Shown: positions 43,840 to 53,436 of the stretch, one piece after another
How the letters are laid out: each line of letters opens with the position of its first letter
Numbering within the stretch: position 1 is the stretch's first letter
Origin: Chryseobacterium luteum
GTDB taxonomy: Bacteria > Bacteroidota > Bacteroidia > Flavobacteriales > Weeksellaceae
Reading direction: 5' to 3'
Length of the DNA: 64,000 nucleotides
Assembly: GCF_000737785.1 (NCBI RefSeq)
Contig: NZ_JPRO01000003.1
Span: 248,001-312,000, forward strand
Position numbers and translations under genes: made by a program
Notes under the pieces: model-generated
Told to the model about the DNA's origin: nothing
Seen by the model: the letters and a program-made list of their open reading frames with translations, nothing else
The model's database searches: none

Positions 43840-44924
43840 TGAATTCATTTTATAAACTTAAAACGGTAAAGGTTCAGAAAGATACTCCTGATGCGGTCAA
43901 CGTAACGGTAGAAGTTCCTGAGGAACTGAAGGATAAATTCAGGTTCAAACAGGGGCAGTATCTTAATTTCCGTATGATGATCAACGGGAATGAAGAAAGA
44001 CGTTCTTATTCTATCTGCAACGCTCCGAGCGAAAAAAACAATACGCTAGAAGTACTCGTAAAGCTTTTGGAAGGCGGAAAGGTGTCAGGCTATTTCAATG
44101 AGCATCTTCACATGGACGAAATGCTGGAAGTAATGCCTCCAATGGGTGGTTTCAATACCTCCTATCATCCTGCCAATGTGAAAACCTATGTAGGTCTGGC
44201 AGCCGGAAGCGGTATCAGCCCTGTTCTGTCAAACATTAAGGAAAGCCTTTATCAGGAGCCGAACAGCTGCGCTTATCTTTTCTACAGCAACAGAAGCATG
44301 AATCATGTCATGAAAAGAGCTGAAATTGATAAACTGGTTGAGCACTTCAACGGAAGACTGAAGGTAATTTACCTCGTAAGCCGCGAAAAACATGAAGATC
44401 CCGTATTCGAAGGAAGGATTTCTGCCGAAAAACTGGAGCAGTTATTTGAAAGATATGCTGATATTGATATAAAAGAAGCCACCTATTTCATTTGCGGGCC
44501 GGCAGATATGATCAAAGGTATTGCTGATTATCTGAAGAAAGATAAAAAAGTACCTGCTATTCAGGTTTTATTTGAATATTTCACTGCTCCTGACGAAGAA
44601 AATTCGGAGGAAATGAGTGATGAATTCAAGGCAATTGCCAATTTGGAAAGTATGGTAACGGTCATTATTGATGATGATGAATATTCGTTCCATCTTAATT
44701 CTAAAAAAGAGAGTATCTTAGATAAAGCATTAAAAGACAATCTTCCGGTACCTTTTGCTTGCAAAGGAGGAGTTTGTTGTACGTGTAAAGCGCAGGTTTT
44801 GGAAGGAGAAGTTTTCATGGAGAAGAATTTCGCGCTTACCGAAGATGAAGTAGCCAGAGGTTACGTTCTGACGTGTCAATGTCACCCGACAACGAATGTG
44901 GTGATGCTTAATTATGATGTATAA
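43839..44924 (+). CDS. paaE: 1,2-phenylacetyl-CoA epoxidase reductase subunit PaaE
   Basis: This 361-residue reductase delivers electrons from NADPH to the PaaABC(D) epoxidase. The FAD domain has RRSYSICNAPSE. The NAD(P) domain has GLAAGSGISPV and FICGPADMI. The C-terminal plant-type 2Fe-2S ferredoxin domain has the ligands CKGGVCCTC and TCQCHP. Here paaE stands second, before paaA. In E. coli it is last of the paaABCDE group. The start overlaps the paaK stop. Confidence 0.95.
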   Translation: MNSFYKLKTVKVQKDTPDAVNVTVEVPEELKDKFRFKQGQYLNFRMMINGNEERRSYSICNAPSEKNNTLEVLVKLLEGGKVSGYFNEHLHMDEMLEVMPPMGGFNTSYHPANVKTYVGLAAGSGISPVLSNIKESLYQEPNSCAYLFYSNRSMNHVMKRAEIDKLVEHFNGRLKVIYLVSREKHEDPVFEGRISAEKLEQLFERYADIDIKEATYFICGPADMIKGIADYLKKDKKVPAIQVLFEYFTAPDEENSEEMSDEFKAIANLESMVTVIIDDDEYSFHLNSKKESILDKALKDNLPVPFACKGGVCCTCKAQVLEGEVFMEKNFALTEDEVARGYVLTCQCHPTTNVVMLNYDV

Positions 44925-44926
44925 TT

Positions 44927-44997
44927 AATGTAACAATTTACCAGTATATCAATGTACCAATTATTGCTAGACTGTTAGATTGATATATTGTTACATT
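44927..44997. repeat. Spacer palindrome, TGTAACAAT family (paaE/paaA)
   Basis: The left part AATGTAACAAT...TATATCAATG is mirrored by GATTGATATATTGTTACATT. The arms differ by a 7-bp insertion. It lies between the paaE stop and the paaA start. Confidence 0.75.
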
Positions 44998-45020
44998 TTA
45001 AAATTTGTAAAATTTTAATC

Positions 45021-45950
45021 ATGGATTTAGAAAAATTTGTACAGTACGTACACGATGAAAATAAAGTAGAACCAAAAGATGTAATGCCTGATGATTACAG
45101 AAAGCTATTGGTTCGCCAGATTTCACAGCACGCGCATTCTGAGATTGTCGGAATGTTGCCGGAAGCCAACTGGATTTCAAGAGCCCCTTCATTAAGAAGA
45201 AAAATGGCTCTTCTGGCTAAAGTTCAGGATGAGGCAGGCCACGGTCTGTACCTTTATTCTGCCACTGAAACCCTAGGAAACGGAACGATCAGAGCTGACA
45301 GGGATGCTACTTATGATGATATGCTTTCAGGAAAAGCAAAATATTCAAGCATCTTCAACTATCCGACGTTAAGCTGGGCAGATATCGGAGCGATCGGCTG
45401 GTTGGTTGACGGTGCAGCAATCATGAATCAGGTAATGTTGATGGGGAATTCTTATGGTCCTTATTCAAGAGCAATGGTGAAAATCTGTAAAGAAGAATCT
45501 TTTCACCAAAGACAGGGTTACGAAATTCTGATGGCACTTTGTCGTGGTACAAAACAACAGAAAGAAATGGCTCAGGCTTCATTAAATCGTTTCTGGTGGC
45601 CGGCTTTGATGATGTTTGGTCCAAATGACGACAGTTCACCAAACTCTAAAATCTCTATGAATTACAGAGTAAAAAGAGAAAGTAACGACAGTCTTCGTCA
45701 GAGATTTATCGACGTTACGGTTTCTCAGGCTGAATTCTTGGGATTAACAATGCCGGATAAAGATTTGAAATGGAATGAAGAAAGACAACATTACGATTTC
45801 GGAGAACTTCCGTGGGATGAATTCATGGAAATCCTAAAAGGAAATGGTCCTGCCAACAAAAAACGTATCGAAACCAAGAGAAAAGCTCAAAGAGAAAATT
45901 CTTGGGTAAAAGAAGCGGCAGCAGCTTTTGCTAACAATGAATTTAAATAA
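45021..45950 (+). CDS. paaA: 1,2-phenylacetyl-CoA epoxidase subunit PaaA
   Basis: The start at 45021 ([15 protein letters not shown], 309 residues) matches the family. The 11 residues ahead of it from 44988 derive from the repeat in the spacer. PaaA is the catalytic di-iron subunit that epoxidises the aromatic ring of phenylacetyl-CoA. The iron-binding helices show [13 protein letters not shown] (ExxH) and [13 protein letters not shown] (ExxH). It should pair with PaaC. Its partner genes paaB, paaC and paaD follow only after a foreign 3-kb gene. Confidence 0.95.
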   Translation: MDLEKFVQYVHDENKVEPKDVMPDDYRKLLVRQISQHAHSEIVGMLPEANWISRAPSLRRKMALLAKVQDEAGHGLYLYSATETLGNGTIRADRDATYDDMLSGKAKYSSIFNYPTLSWADIGAIGWLVDGAAIMNQVMLMGNSYGPYSRAMVKICKEESFHQRQGYEILMALCRGTKQQKEMAQASLNRFWWPALMMFGPNDDSSPNSKISMNYRVKRESNDSLRQRFIDVTVSQAEFLGLTMPDKDLKWNEERQHYDFGELPWDEFMEILKGNGPANKKRIETKRKAQRENSWVKEAAAAFANNEFK

Positions 45951-45979
45951 ATTGATATTTTTAAACAATTGATAATAAG

Positions 45980-48922
45980 ATGAAAAAAACTTTATATTTA
46001 ATTATTATTTTTTTTAATTCACTACTTTTTGCTCAGAATATAAATTCTACTTTGCTTGAAACTAATTTTGGTGGTGATAGTGAACCGGATCATTTGACTA
46101 AGATTGGTGATAAAATTTATTTCTCAGCAAGTGTTTATAATAACAGAGAATTATATATTAAAGATGATTTAGCCAGTAGGCCTCGCTTGGTAAAAGATAT
46201 AAATACCAATTATGGATCAATTAGTAGCAGTTCATTTTTTAAAGAATTAAATGGGACATTACTTTTTACTGCAACCTCAAGCTCAATTGGTAATTATTAC
46301 CAACAATTGTGGAGAAGTGATGGTACTGAGAACGGAACCTATCTTTTAAAAATTATTAATCCCAATTATGATACCAATATTTCTAATCCGATAATCTTAG
46401 GTAACAAGATGTTTTTTACAAGTAATGTAAATAACTCAAGTGATCTCTGGGTAACGGATGGAACAGAAGCTGGTACTAAAATAGTTAAAAAAATTAATTC
46501 AACTGGTGATTCAAGTGTAAAGTATCCATTTGTTTTTAATAATGAAATATATTTTCTTGCTAATGATGGTATTACAGGGATGGAATTATGGAAAAGTAAT
46601 GGTACTGAAAACGGAACTGTACAAGTTTTTGATTTTTATATAGGTTCTACTAGTGGGATAAGCTTAAAACCAATTGTTTACAATAATAATATATATTTTA
46701 TGGGGCAGCAGAATTCAAACCTGAAAGGACTTTGGAAATATGATGGCAGCCAAACACAATTGGTGAAGAATTTTACTAATATTAATTACTTTGATCCGGT
46801 AATTTTACAGAATAAAATAATTTTTTGTATAAATACTCCGTCAGGATTTCAACTATTGTCTAGTGATGGAACTGTTGCAAACACTAATCCATTATTTACT
46901 ACTCCGCCTTATTCATCAATCAGTACTTATAGTGAGCCTTTAAGAGTATTTAATAATAAATTATATTTTGAAGCAACTGATTCTTCATTTAACACGTCAA
47001 ACTGGATTTCAGGAGGAACAGCATCAACCACAGTTAGCTTATCTTCAGCTATACCAGTATTGTCTGATGCCACTATTATTGGAAATTCTTCTGGAAATAA
47101 TTATCTTATTTTCAAAAATAATAATAATGACCATTATATATCTGATGGAACTATTAGTGGAACAAAACATATTTCAGATATTACTTTAATTTCAAATTAC
47201 ACTGGATACGGCTTAAATGTCTTAGAATATAATGACACCATTATTTTAAATGGAAAAAATAAGAAAAACGGTATAGAATTATTTAAGTATAATTTTTCTA
47301 CAAATTCATCAACAATTTTAGATGATGTCCATCACAAGATGTCATCTGACATTAATGCAAGTATTTCCTTAAATAATAATTTAATCTATTTTGGAAATAG
47401 TTTTAATGAAGGAATGGAATTGTTTATATCAGATGGAACCACCTTAAATACAAAATTATTGAAGGACCTGAATATTGGAGAATCTTCTACAGTTTTTACA
47501 GGTGATAATAATTATTTCTTTAAAAACGGTAATCGAGCATTTTTTAGATGTACTGTTGGAACCGGATACGAACCTTGTGTAACTGATGGTACTGAAGCAG
47601 GAACTTATCTGATCAAAGATTTGTCACCGTTTAATCAAGGTTCGTTAAATGAAGACCCATACTTTACGACGTTAGACGGAAATAATGTTCTTTTTGGCGC
47701 AGATGATGGTGCGAATAATACTACCGGTGCAAGCAGACTTTGGAGGACTGACGGAACCCAATCTGGAACTTATAAAATACATAATGTTCAAATTGTTGGT
47801 GGAAACGGGTATAAATCTTCTACACTAAATGGTAAAGTTTATTTTACAGGATATGATACTAATAATGTCTATTCAATTTGGATGACAGATGGAACAACAG
47901 GAGGAACACAAATTTTTAAAACTTTTTATAACTCACAAGGAAATAATATTATCCCAAGAATAATTAATACATTAGGAAATAAATTTGTCATCGTAATAGA
48001 GGATGTTAATTCCCAATTTAATCACTTTCAGAATATCTTAGTATCAGATGGTATTTCTCCGAATAGCATAACACAGATAGCTACATTAGCACAATCTTCA
48101 CAGTCTAGCGGGGGCATAATAGGAGAAACTATAGTTTATAACAATAAATTATATTTCTATGCATTCAATTATACTGGAACATACCCTTCAGATGCCTATA
48201 AGTTATATTCTACCGATGGAACAATAACAGGTACAGGTATCTTTTCTAATTCAATTGCGAGTTGTTGTGCGGCAGATATTAAGTTTAATATTTGCGGAAA
48301 TAAACTCTATATTTTACAAGGGAAATTATATGTAACGGATGGAGTAAATCAGCCGGTTGCACTTGATAATGGGAATCATAATTTTAAAGATTTTAATTGT
48401 GTTAATAATAATTTGTTTTTCTTAAACAATCAATACCAAAATTATAAAATATGGACATCTAACGGAACAGTTTCGGGTACTCACCCATTTAATTTGTATG
48501 CAAATGGACATTTGATTGGGAATGATGAATCAATCTATAAATTAGCTTCGACAGATGACAAATTATTTTATTTAGCAAACTTTTATAATACGGATATATT
48601 AAAAGAATCAGGTGGTGAAGTATATATTGTTGATATAAATGCTCAAAATTTAGGAAGTGAAGATGTTGTTCAAAATCCTATTAAAGATTCAGGCTTTGTG
48701 GTGTTTCCAAATCCTACTGCAGATATTATCAATATTCAAAGTAAAGAAAAGGTTAAAATAAATGATGTAGAAGTTTATGATTTATCTGGAAAAAGGTTGA
48801 TGGGCAATTCATTTAATAATTATAATGTACAATTAGATATAAAAAATTTAATTAAGGGAATTTACATTATGGTTATAAAAACAGGAAATACAGTGGTAAC
48901 AAAAAAGATTATAAAAAAATAG
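45980..48922 (+). CDS. T9SS-secreted ELWxxDGT-repeat protein inserted in the paa operon
   Basis: The protein has 980 residues. It has a signal peptide (LYLIIIFFNSLLFAQ), about 15 repeats built on a (E)LWxxDGTxxGT motif (for example LWRSDGTENGTYLLK, LWVTDGTEAGTKIVK, CVTDGTEAGTYLIKDLS, LWRTDGTQSGTYKI) that suggest a beta-propeller, and a C-terminal type A sorting domain (VFPNPTADIINIQ ... GIYIMVIKTGN). It should be exported through the outer membrane by T9SS and attached to or released from the surface. It has no link to phenylacetate breakdown, yet sits 29 bp after paaA and 26 bp before paaB. The DNA is visibly more AT-rich than its neighbours (many AAT, AAA, TTA codons), which suggests insertion. 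Confidence 0.9.
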   Translation: MKKTLYLIIIFFNSLLFAQNINSTLLETNFGGDSEPDHLTKIGDKIYFSASVYNNRELYIKDDLASRPRLVKDINTNYGSISSSSFFKELNGTLLFTATSSSIGNYYQQLWRSDGTENGTYLLKIINPNYDTNISNPIILGNKMFFTSNVNNSSDLWVTDGTEAGTKIVKKINSTGDSSVKYPFVFNNEIYFLANDGITGMELWKSNGTENGTVQVFDFYIGSTSGISLKPIVYNNNIYFMGQQNSNLKGLWKYDGSQTQLVKNFTNINYFDPVILQNKIIFCINTPSGFQLLSSDGTVANTNPLFTTPPYSSISTYSEPLRVFNNKLYFEATDSSFNTSNWISGGTASTTVSLSSAIPVLSDATIIGNSSGNNYLIFKNNNNDHYISDGTISGTKHISDITLISNYTGYGLNVLEYNDTIILNGKNKKNGIELFKYNFSTNSSTILDDVHHKMSSDINASISLNNNLIYFGNSFNEGMELFISDGTTLNTKLLKDLNIGESSTVFTGDNNYFFKNGNRAFFRCTVGTGYEPCVTDGTEAGTYLIKDLSPFNQGSLNEDPYFTTLDGNNVLFGADDGANNTTGASRLWRTDGTQSGTYKIHNVQIVGGNGYKSSTLNGKVYFTGYDTNNVYSIWMTDGTTGGTQIFKTFYNSQGNNIIPRIINTLGNKFVIVIEDVNSQFNHFQNILVSDGISPNSITQIATLAQSSQSSGGIIGETIVYNNKLYFYAFNYTGTYPSDAYKLYSTDGTITGTGIFSNSIASCCAADIKFNICGNKLYILQGKLYVTDGVNQPVALDNGNHNFKDFNCVNNNLFFLNNQYQNYKIWTSNGTVSGTHPFNLYANGHLIGNDESIYKLASTDDKLFYLANFYNTDILKESGGEVYIVDINAQNLGSEDVVQNPIKDSGFVVFPNPTADIINIQSKEKVKINDVEVYDLSGKRLMGNSFNNYNVQLDIKNLIKGIYIMVIKTGNTVVTKKIIKK

Positions 48923-48948
48923 ATTAATAAATCTTAATTAATATTAGT

Positions 48949-49230
48949 ATGAGTCAATTAGATATGTGGGAAGTGTTTATTCAGACTAAACCGGGATTAT
49001 CTCACAAACACGTTGGAATAGTACAGGCACCAACAGCAGAAATGGCTTTGCAGAACGCAAGAGACGTTTATACAAGAAGAAAAGAAGGAACTTCCGTTTG
49101 GGTTGTACCAAGTAAATATATTGTGACTTCAGAAGGAATTGATAAAGAAGCTTTCTTTGATCCGGCTGATGACAAATTGTACCGTCACCCGACGTTCTAC
49201 GATATTCCTAACGATGTAAAAAATATGTAA
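48949..49230 (+). CDS. paaB: 1,2-phenylacetyl-CoA epoxidase subunit PaaB
   Basis: The protein has 93 residues. PaaB is the small bridging subunit of the epoxidase complex. The family pattern is present: MWEVFIQTKPGLSHKHVG, ALQNARDVYTRR and SVWVVPSKYI. Length (about 95) matches. It is separated from paaA by the T9SS gene but keeps the usual order before paaC. Confidence 0.95.
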   Translation: MSQLDMWEVFIQTKPGLSHKHVGIVQAPTAEMALQNARDVYTRRKEGTSVWVVPSKYIVTSEGIDKEAFFDPADDKLYRHPTFYDIPNDVKNM

Positions 49231-49233
49231 TAA

Positions 49234-49294
49234 AGAAGTTAGAAGTTAGATTCTAGAATTTAGTCTAATTTCTAACCTCTAATTTCTAAATTCT
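49234..49294. repeat. Spacer palindrome, TTAGAA/TTCTAA family (paaB/paaC)
   Basis: AGAAGTTAGAAGTTAGA is mirrored by CTAATTTCTAAATTCT; about 24 of 30 positions pair. It fills the paaB/paaC spacer. Confidence 0.75.
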
Positions 49295-49300
49295 ATAAAA

Positions 49301-50050
49301 ATGAATCCATTATATAATTATTTATTAAAATTTGCGGACGACAGCTTCATTATGGGGCAAAGATTGTCTGCATGGTGTGGTGAAGGTCCTTATTTGGAGG
49401 AAGATATTGCATTAACGAACATCGCATTGGACGAACTTGGACAGGCAAACAACTTTTATGTTTACGCTTCAAGAGTAGCTGATAATGGCAAAAGTGAAGA
49501 TGATTTAGCATTTTTAAGATACGAGCACGAATACGTAAACGCACATTGGGTTGAACTTCCGAATGAAGATTACGCACAGACGATTCTTAAAGTATACATC
49601 TTTTCCGTGTATCAGAAATTGATGTACGAAGCATTATCAAATTCAGCAGATGAAGAACTTTCTGCTCTTGCCCAAAAATCTTTGAAAGAAGTAAGGTATC
49701 ATTATACTCATGCTTCTTCCTGGATGAAAATTTTCGGACAGGGAACAGAAGAAAGTAAGACCCGCTTAGAAAGAGCAATTGAAAATATCTGGGAATATTC
49801 AAAAGGATTATTCGCAAAAGTGGAAGGAGAAGATGATTTGATTGCTTTAAATATCGCTCCAAATGTTGACGCACTGTATGAAGATTTCCTTTCTATTACA
49901 CAAAAAGATTTTCAGGACTTCGGTTTAGAATATCCTGCAAATCCTTTCATGCAACCAAAATCCAGAACGGGTTATCATACAGAATATTTCGGATTTATGC
50001 TTTGTGAATTGCAATATATGCAGAGAGCGTATCCAGGTTGTACTTGGTAG
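49301..50050 (+). CDS. paaC: 1,2-phenylacetyl-CoA epoxidase subunit PaaC
   Basis: The protein has 249 residues. PaaC is the structural partner of PaaA, a ferritin-like helical protein without its own active di-iron site. Recognisable segments are LSAWCGEGPYLEEDIALTNIALDELGQA near the N-terminus, with FLRYEHEYVN and RYHYTHASSWM. It follows paaB after a palindromic spacer and is followed by paaD after a 187-bp gap. Confidence 0.95.
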   Translation: MNPLYNYLLKFADDSFIMGQRLSAWCGEGPYLEEDIALTNIALDELGQANNFYVYASRVADNGKSEDDLAFLRYEHEYVNAHWVELPNEDYAQTILKVYIFSVYQKLMYEALSNSADEELSALAQKSLKEVRYHYTHASSWMKIFGQGTEESKTRLERAIENIWEYSKGLFAKVEGEDDLIALNIAPNVDALYEDFLSITQKDFQDFGLEYPANPFMQPKSRTGYHTEYFGFMLCELQYMQRAYPGCTW

Positions 50051-50131
50051 GAACACAAACCTGTTAGGTTTAAAAATAACGTTCATTACTTACAGCGAAA
50101 ATGGATCTGTAACATTTTGAGCTAAAAACTA

Positions 50132-50220
50132 CCTTTTTGTTGACTTTGCTAAGTGAAACGCCTTTGCGAACTTAAAAACATTTAGTAGTCAAAAAAACTT
50201 TGCACACTTTGCGTTAAAAA
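50132..50220. repeat. Spacer repeat, CTTTGCG family (paaC/paaD)
   Basis: The blocks GACTTTGCTAAG, CGCCTTTGCGAACTTAAAAAC and ACTTTGCACACTTTGCGTT show partial inverted and direct repetition. I saw no second copy of this family in the window. Confidence 0.5.
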
Positions 50221-50237
50221 AATCAGATTAAAAAAGA

Positions 50238-50702
50238 TTGAAAAATCCTTTAGAAATATTAGAATTAGTTCCCGATCCGGAAATTCCGGTAATCAATATC
50301 GTGGAATTAGGCATTGTAAGAGAAGCAAAAGTTACCAGCGAGAATTCTTGTGAAATAACGATTACGCCGACTTATTCTGCCTGTCCCGCTATGTTTACCA
50401 TTGAGGAAGACATCATGAAAATCATGAAAGAAAACGGTTGGGATGCGAAAATAGTTACCAAAATGTTTCCAATTTGGACAACAGATTGGTTGACGGATGA
50501 AGCGAGGGAAAAACTTCGTGTGTACGGAATCTCACCTCCCGAAAAAGGAGCCGACGAACATCACATTGGGAAACCGAAAAAATGTCCGCGCTGTGGTTCC
50601 ATGCATTCAAAACAGATCAGCAGATTCGGATCTACACTCTGTAAGGCTTCTTACCAGTGTCTGGACTGCCTGGAACCTTTTGATTATTTTAAATGCCATT
50701 AA
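50238..50702 (+). CDS. paaD: Phenylacetate degradation Fe-S assembly-like protein PaaD
   Basis: The protein has 154 residues. It reads from a TTG, because the conserved beginning (LELVPDPEIPVINIVELGIVR) lies upstream of the first in-frame ATG (about residue 50). PaaD belongs to the MIP18/DUF59 family and is needed for maturation of the epoxidase. The C-terminal part has the zinc-ribbon Cys pairs CPRCGS and CLDCLEPF. A non-ATG start may keep its level low relative to paaC. It is followed by two palindromes and paaG. Confidence 0.93.
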   Translation: MKNPLEILELVPDPEIPVINIVELGIVREAKVTSENSCEITITPTYSACPAMFTIEEDIMKIMKENGWDAKIVTKMFPIWTTDWLTDEAREKLRVYGISPPEKGADEHHIGKPKKCPRCGSMHSKQISRFGSTLCKASYQCLDCLEPFDYFKCH

Positions 50703-50704
50703 TT

Positions 50705-50783
50705 AATGTAACAATGTGTCAGTGTAACAGTTTACTAATGCCGAAATAATGGTTATACTATTAAACTGATACATTGCTGGATT
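50705..50783. repeat. Spacer palindrome, TGTAACAAT family (paaD/paaG, copy 1)
   Basis: AATGTAACAATGTGTCAGTG is mirrored by ATTAAACTGATACATTGCTGGATT. It begins 2 bp after the paaD stop. Confidence 0.75.
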
Positions 50784-50801
50784 TTTTTTAATTAACATAC
50801 G

Positions 50802-50872
50802 AATGAATCAATCTGGCAGCTCTCCAATGTCGGAATAATTGTTACATTGTTAAACTGACACATTGTTAGATT
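50802..50872. repeat. Spacer palindrome, TGTAACAAT family (paaD/paaG, copy 2)
   Basis: The right half TTAAACTGACACATTGTTAGATT matches copy 1 and the other family members well. The left half (AATGAATCAATCTGGCAG) is more decayed. Confidence 0.65.
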
Positions 50873-50943
50873 ATTTTATATTGTTAAATTAGAGCAGTGT
50901 AATTTTTCAAATCTTTAATCATTTAATTTTTAAATTTAAAACC

Positions 50944-51744
50944 ATGTATACACAACTTGATATTGAAACGCATTTTGACGGAAAACTGAAAATTGCTTAC
51001 CTCAATCAGCCGGAAACAATGAACGCGCTTACAAAACCATCTTTATCAGATCTTAAGGATTTTATTAAAGAATGTAGCGACGATGATACAGTAAGATGTG
51101 TGGCGATTTCAGGAAGAGGAAGAGCTTTCTGCTCCGGCCAGAATCTGGATGATGCTTTCGTGCAGGGCAACGAGCATCATGATAACGATATCATCAGAAA
51201 AATTGTAGTGGATTACTACAATCCTCTGGTTACAGAGATCACGCATTGTAAAAAACCTGTTGTGGCATTGGTAAACGGTCCTGCAGTAGGAGCAGGCGCG
51301 ATGCTGGCATTGATCTGTGATTTTGTTTTGGCAGTGGATAAATCTTATTTTGCTCAGGCATTTTCAAATATCGGACTGATTCCTGATACTGGTGGAACAT
51401 ATTTCTTGCCTAAATTATTAGGAAGACAGTTAGCCAATTATTTAGCATTTACCGGCAAAAGATTATCAGCCGAAGAATCTAAATCTTACGGTTTGGTGGC
51501 TGAAGTCTTCACCGAAGAAGAATTTGCTCCAAAATCAATGGAAATCCTTGAGAAAATGTCAAATATGCCTACTGCTGCTATTAAACTAACCAAAAAAGCA
51601 TTCGCCCAATCGTACAGCAATACACTAAAAGAGCAGCTTGAATTGGAAGGTGACCTACAACAGAAAGCAGCCGAAACAGAAGATTTTAAAGAAGGAGTAA
51701 GTGCCTTTTTACAAAAAAGAAAACCTGATTATAAAGGAAAATAA
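50944..51744 (+). CDS. paaG: Ring-1,2-epoxyphenylacetyl-CoA isomerase PaaG (enoyl-CoA hydratase family)
   Basis: This 266-residue crotonase-fold protein isomerises the ring epoxide to oxepin-CoA. The segments GRGRAFCSGQNLDD, YYNPLVTEI, PAVGAGAMLALICDFVLA and GLIPDTGGTYFLPKL correspond to PaaG rather than PaaF. The PaaF-typical ENARFGLPE is absent and a PaaG-like FAQAFSNIGLIPD is present. No second crotonase gene (PaaF) is found in this operon. The 5' spacer holds two palindromes. Confidence 0.9.
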   Translation: MYTQLDIETHFDGKLKIAYLNQPETMNALTKPSLSDLKDFIKECSDDDTVRCVAISGRGRAFCSGQNLDDAFVQGNEHHDNDIIRKIVVDYYNPLVTEITHCKKPVVALVNGPAVGAGAMLALICDFVLAVDKSYFAQAFSNIGLIPDTGGTYFLPKLLGRQLANYLAFTGKRLSAEESKSYGLVAEVFTEEEFAPKSMEILEKMSNMPTAAIKLTKKAFAQSYSNTLKEQLELEGDLQQKAAETEDFKEGVSAFLQKRKPDYKGK

Positions 51745-51751
51745 AAAATTA

Positions 51752-51818
51752 TAGAATTTAGAAATTAGAGGTTAGTAAATAAAAAATCTAGCTTCTAACT
51801 TCTGACTTCTAACATCTA
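51752..51818. repeat. Spacer palindrome, TTAGAA/TTCTAA family (paaG/paaH)
   Basis: TAGAATTTAGAAATTAGAGG is mirrored by CTTCTAACTTCTGACTTCTAA. It ends a few bp before the paaH ATG. Confidence 0.75.
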
Positions 51819-51824
51819 TAAATA

Positions 51825-52958
51825 ATGAAAAACGTAGGAATTATCGGTGCCGGAACTATGGGAATAGGCATCGCACAAGTAGCAGCAACCAACGGATGCA
51901 GAGTTCTGGTATATGATGCAAATCCGAAACAGGTTGAAATGGCAACCGTAGGTTTGGAAAAAACATTGACCAAACTGGTGGATAAACAGAAAATTCCGGC
52001 AGAAAAAATGGTTGAAATTTTAGCCAATATTTCCATTGCCACAGAACTGAAGGACTTCAAAGATTGCGAATTAATCATCGAAGCCATCATCGAAAACAAA
52101 GACATAAAAACCAAAGTTTTTACAGAGCTTGAAACCTATGTTTCGGAAAACTGTATTATAGGTTCCAACACCTCATCTATTTCTATCACCTCTCTCGGGG
52201 CAGAATTAAAAAAAACGGAACGCTTCATCGGAATTCACTTTTTCAATCCGGCTCCCTTGATGCCTTTGGTTGAGGTCATTCCATCTTTATTAACAGAAAA
52301 ATCATTACCGGAAAAAGTCTGTAGTCTTATGAAAGACTGGGGCAAAACTCCTGTGCTTGCTAAGGATATTCCCGGATTTATCGTCAACAGAATTGCCCGT
52401 CCTTACTATGGTGAAGGATTAAGAATTGTTGAAGAAAACCTGGCAACGCCCGAACAGGTAGACGAAGCCATGAAAACGATAGGAAACTTCAAAATGGGAC
52501 CTTTTGAATTAATGGATTTAATTGGAGTGGATATTAATTTTGCCGTAACTACCACTGTTTACAAAGATTACTTCTACGATCCGAAATACAAACCGTCTCT
52601 CCTTCAGCAAAGAATGTTCGAAGCCAAACTTCACGGCAGAAAAACCGGAAAAGGTTTCTATGATTACACTGAAGGGGCAGAAAAACCGCTTGCCCGGAAA
52701 GATGATGCACTGTATCAACAAATATTTCTAAGAATTATTTCAATGCTGATCAATGAAGCGGTAGAGGCAAAAAGATTAGGTATTGCCAACGATGAAGACA
52801 TCGAGCTGGCCATGCAGAAAGGAGTCAATTACCCAAAAGGATTACTGGCCTGGGGAAAAGAAATCGGTTATTCAAAAATCTCCGAAACCCTGCAAAACCT
52901 TTACGGAGAATATCAGGAAGAAAGATACAGACAGAGCCCTTTACTCAGAAAAATGTAA
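51825..52958 (+). CDS. paaH: 3-hydroxyacyl-CoA dehydrogenase PaaH
   Basis: This 377-residue enzyme oxidises 3-hydroxyadipyl-CoA with NAD. The Rossmann domain starts VGIIGAGTMGIGIAQVAA. The catalytic His is in GIHFFNPAPLMPLVEV, and GFIVNRIARPYYGEGLRI follows. Two helical C-terminal units are present (about 185-280 and 295-375). It is shorter than E. coli PaaH (475 residues), mainly in the linker and second unit. The stop codon lies inside the palindrome that fills the spacer to paaI. Confidence 0.93.
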   Translation: MKNVGIIGAGTMGIGIAQVAATNGCRVLVYDANPKQVEMATVGLEKTLTKLVDKQKIPAEKMVEILANISIATELKDFKDCELIIEAIIENKDIKTKVFTELETYVSENCIIGSNTSSISITSLGAELKKTERFIGIHFFNPAPLMPLVEVIPSLLTEKSLPEKVCSLMKDWGKTPVLAKDIPGFIVNRIARPYYGEGLRIVEENLATPEQVDEAMKTIGNFKMGPFELMDLIGVDINFAVTTTVYKDYFYDPKYKPSLLQQRMFEAKLHGRKTGKGFYDYTEGAEKPLARKDDALYQQIFLRIISMLINEAVEAKRLGIANDEDIELAMQKGVNYPKGLLAWGKEIGYSKISETLQNLYGEYQEERYRQSPLLRKM

Positions 52959-53012
52959 CAATATAAAATGTGACAGTGTAACATAATGAATACACTGTTA
53001 TGCTGTTAATTA
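52952..53012. repeat. Spacer palindrome, TGTAACAAT family (paaH/paaI)
   Basis: AATGTAACAATATAAAATGTG opens the element. ACAGTGTA and TACACTGT form its central stem. The paaH stop codon is part of it. Confidence 0.65.
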
Positions 53013-53019
53013 GAAAATT

Positions 53020-53433
53020 ATGACGCCGAGACAAGTTGCAGATTATATGTTCGGTCAGGATTATTTCTCCCAATGGATGAATATCAAAATGATCGAAGTC
53101 AAAGAAAACTATTGTTTAATAGAAATGCCCATCAAGAAAGAGATGATCAATGGGCTCAAAACAGTTCACGGAGGTGTTACGTTCGCTTTTGCAGACTCTG
53201 CGCTGGCATTTTCGTCCAACAATACCGGAGATGCAGCTGTTGCCCTGAACTGTATCATCAATTTTACCAAAGCCGGAAGAGAAGGTGATGTTTTCAGAGC
53301 AGAAAGTATTCTGGTGAACGATACCAGAAAAACAGCCGTCTACGATATCAAGATCACTAATCAAAACAATGATCTGATTGCAAAATTCGTCGGAACAGTT
53401 TACAAAATTGGAAAAAAAGTAATTGAATTATAA
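53020..53433 (+). CDS. paaI: Hotdog-fold thioesterase PaaI
   Basis: This 137-residue hotdog protein has the PaaI signature GLKTVHGGVTFAFADSALAFSSN, with the catalytic Asp in ADSALA. It hydrolyses hydroxylated phenylacetyl-CoA species and so releases CoA from dead-end products. It lies between paaH and paaJ. It is a small cytosolic enzyme, and its length is typical. Confidence 0.92.
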   Translation: MTPRQVADYMFGQDYFSQWMNIKMIEVKENYCLIEMPIKKEMINGLKTVHGGVTFAFADSALAFSSNNTGDAAVALNCIINFTKAGREGDVFRAESILVNDTRKTAVYDIKITNQNNDLIAKFVGTVYKIGKKVIEL

Positions 53434-53436
53434 ATA

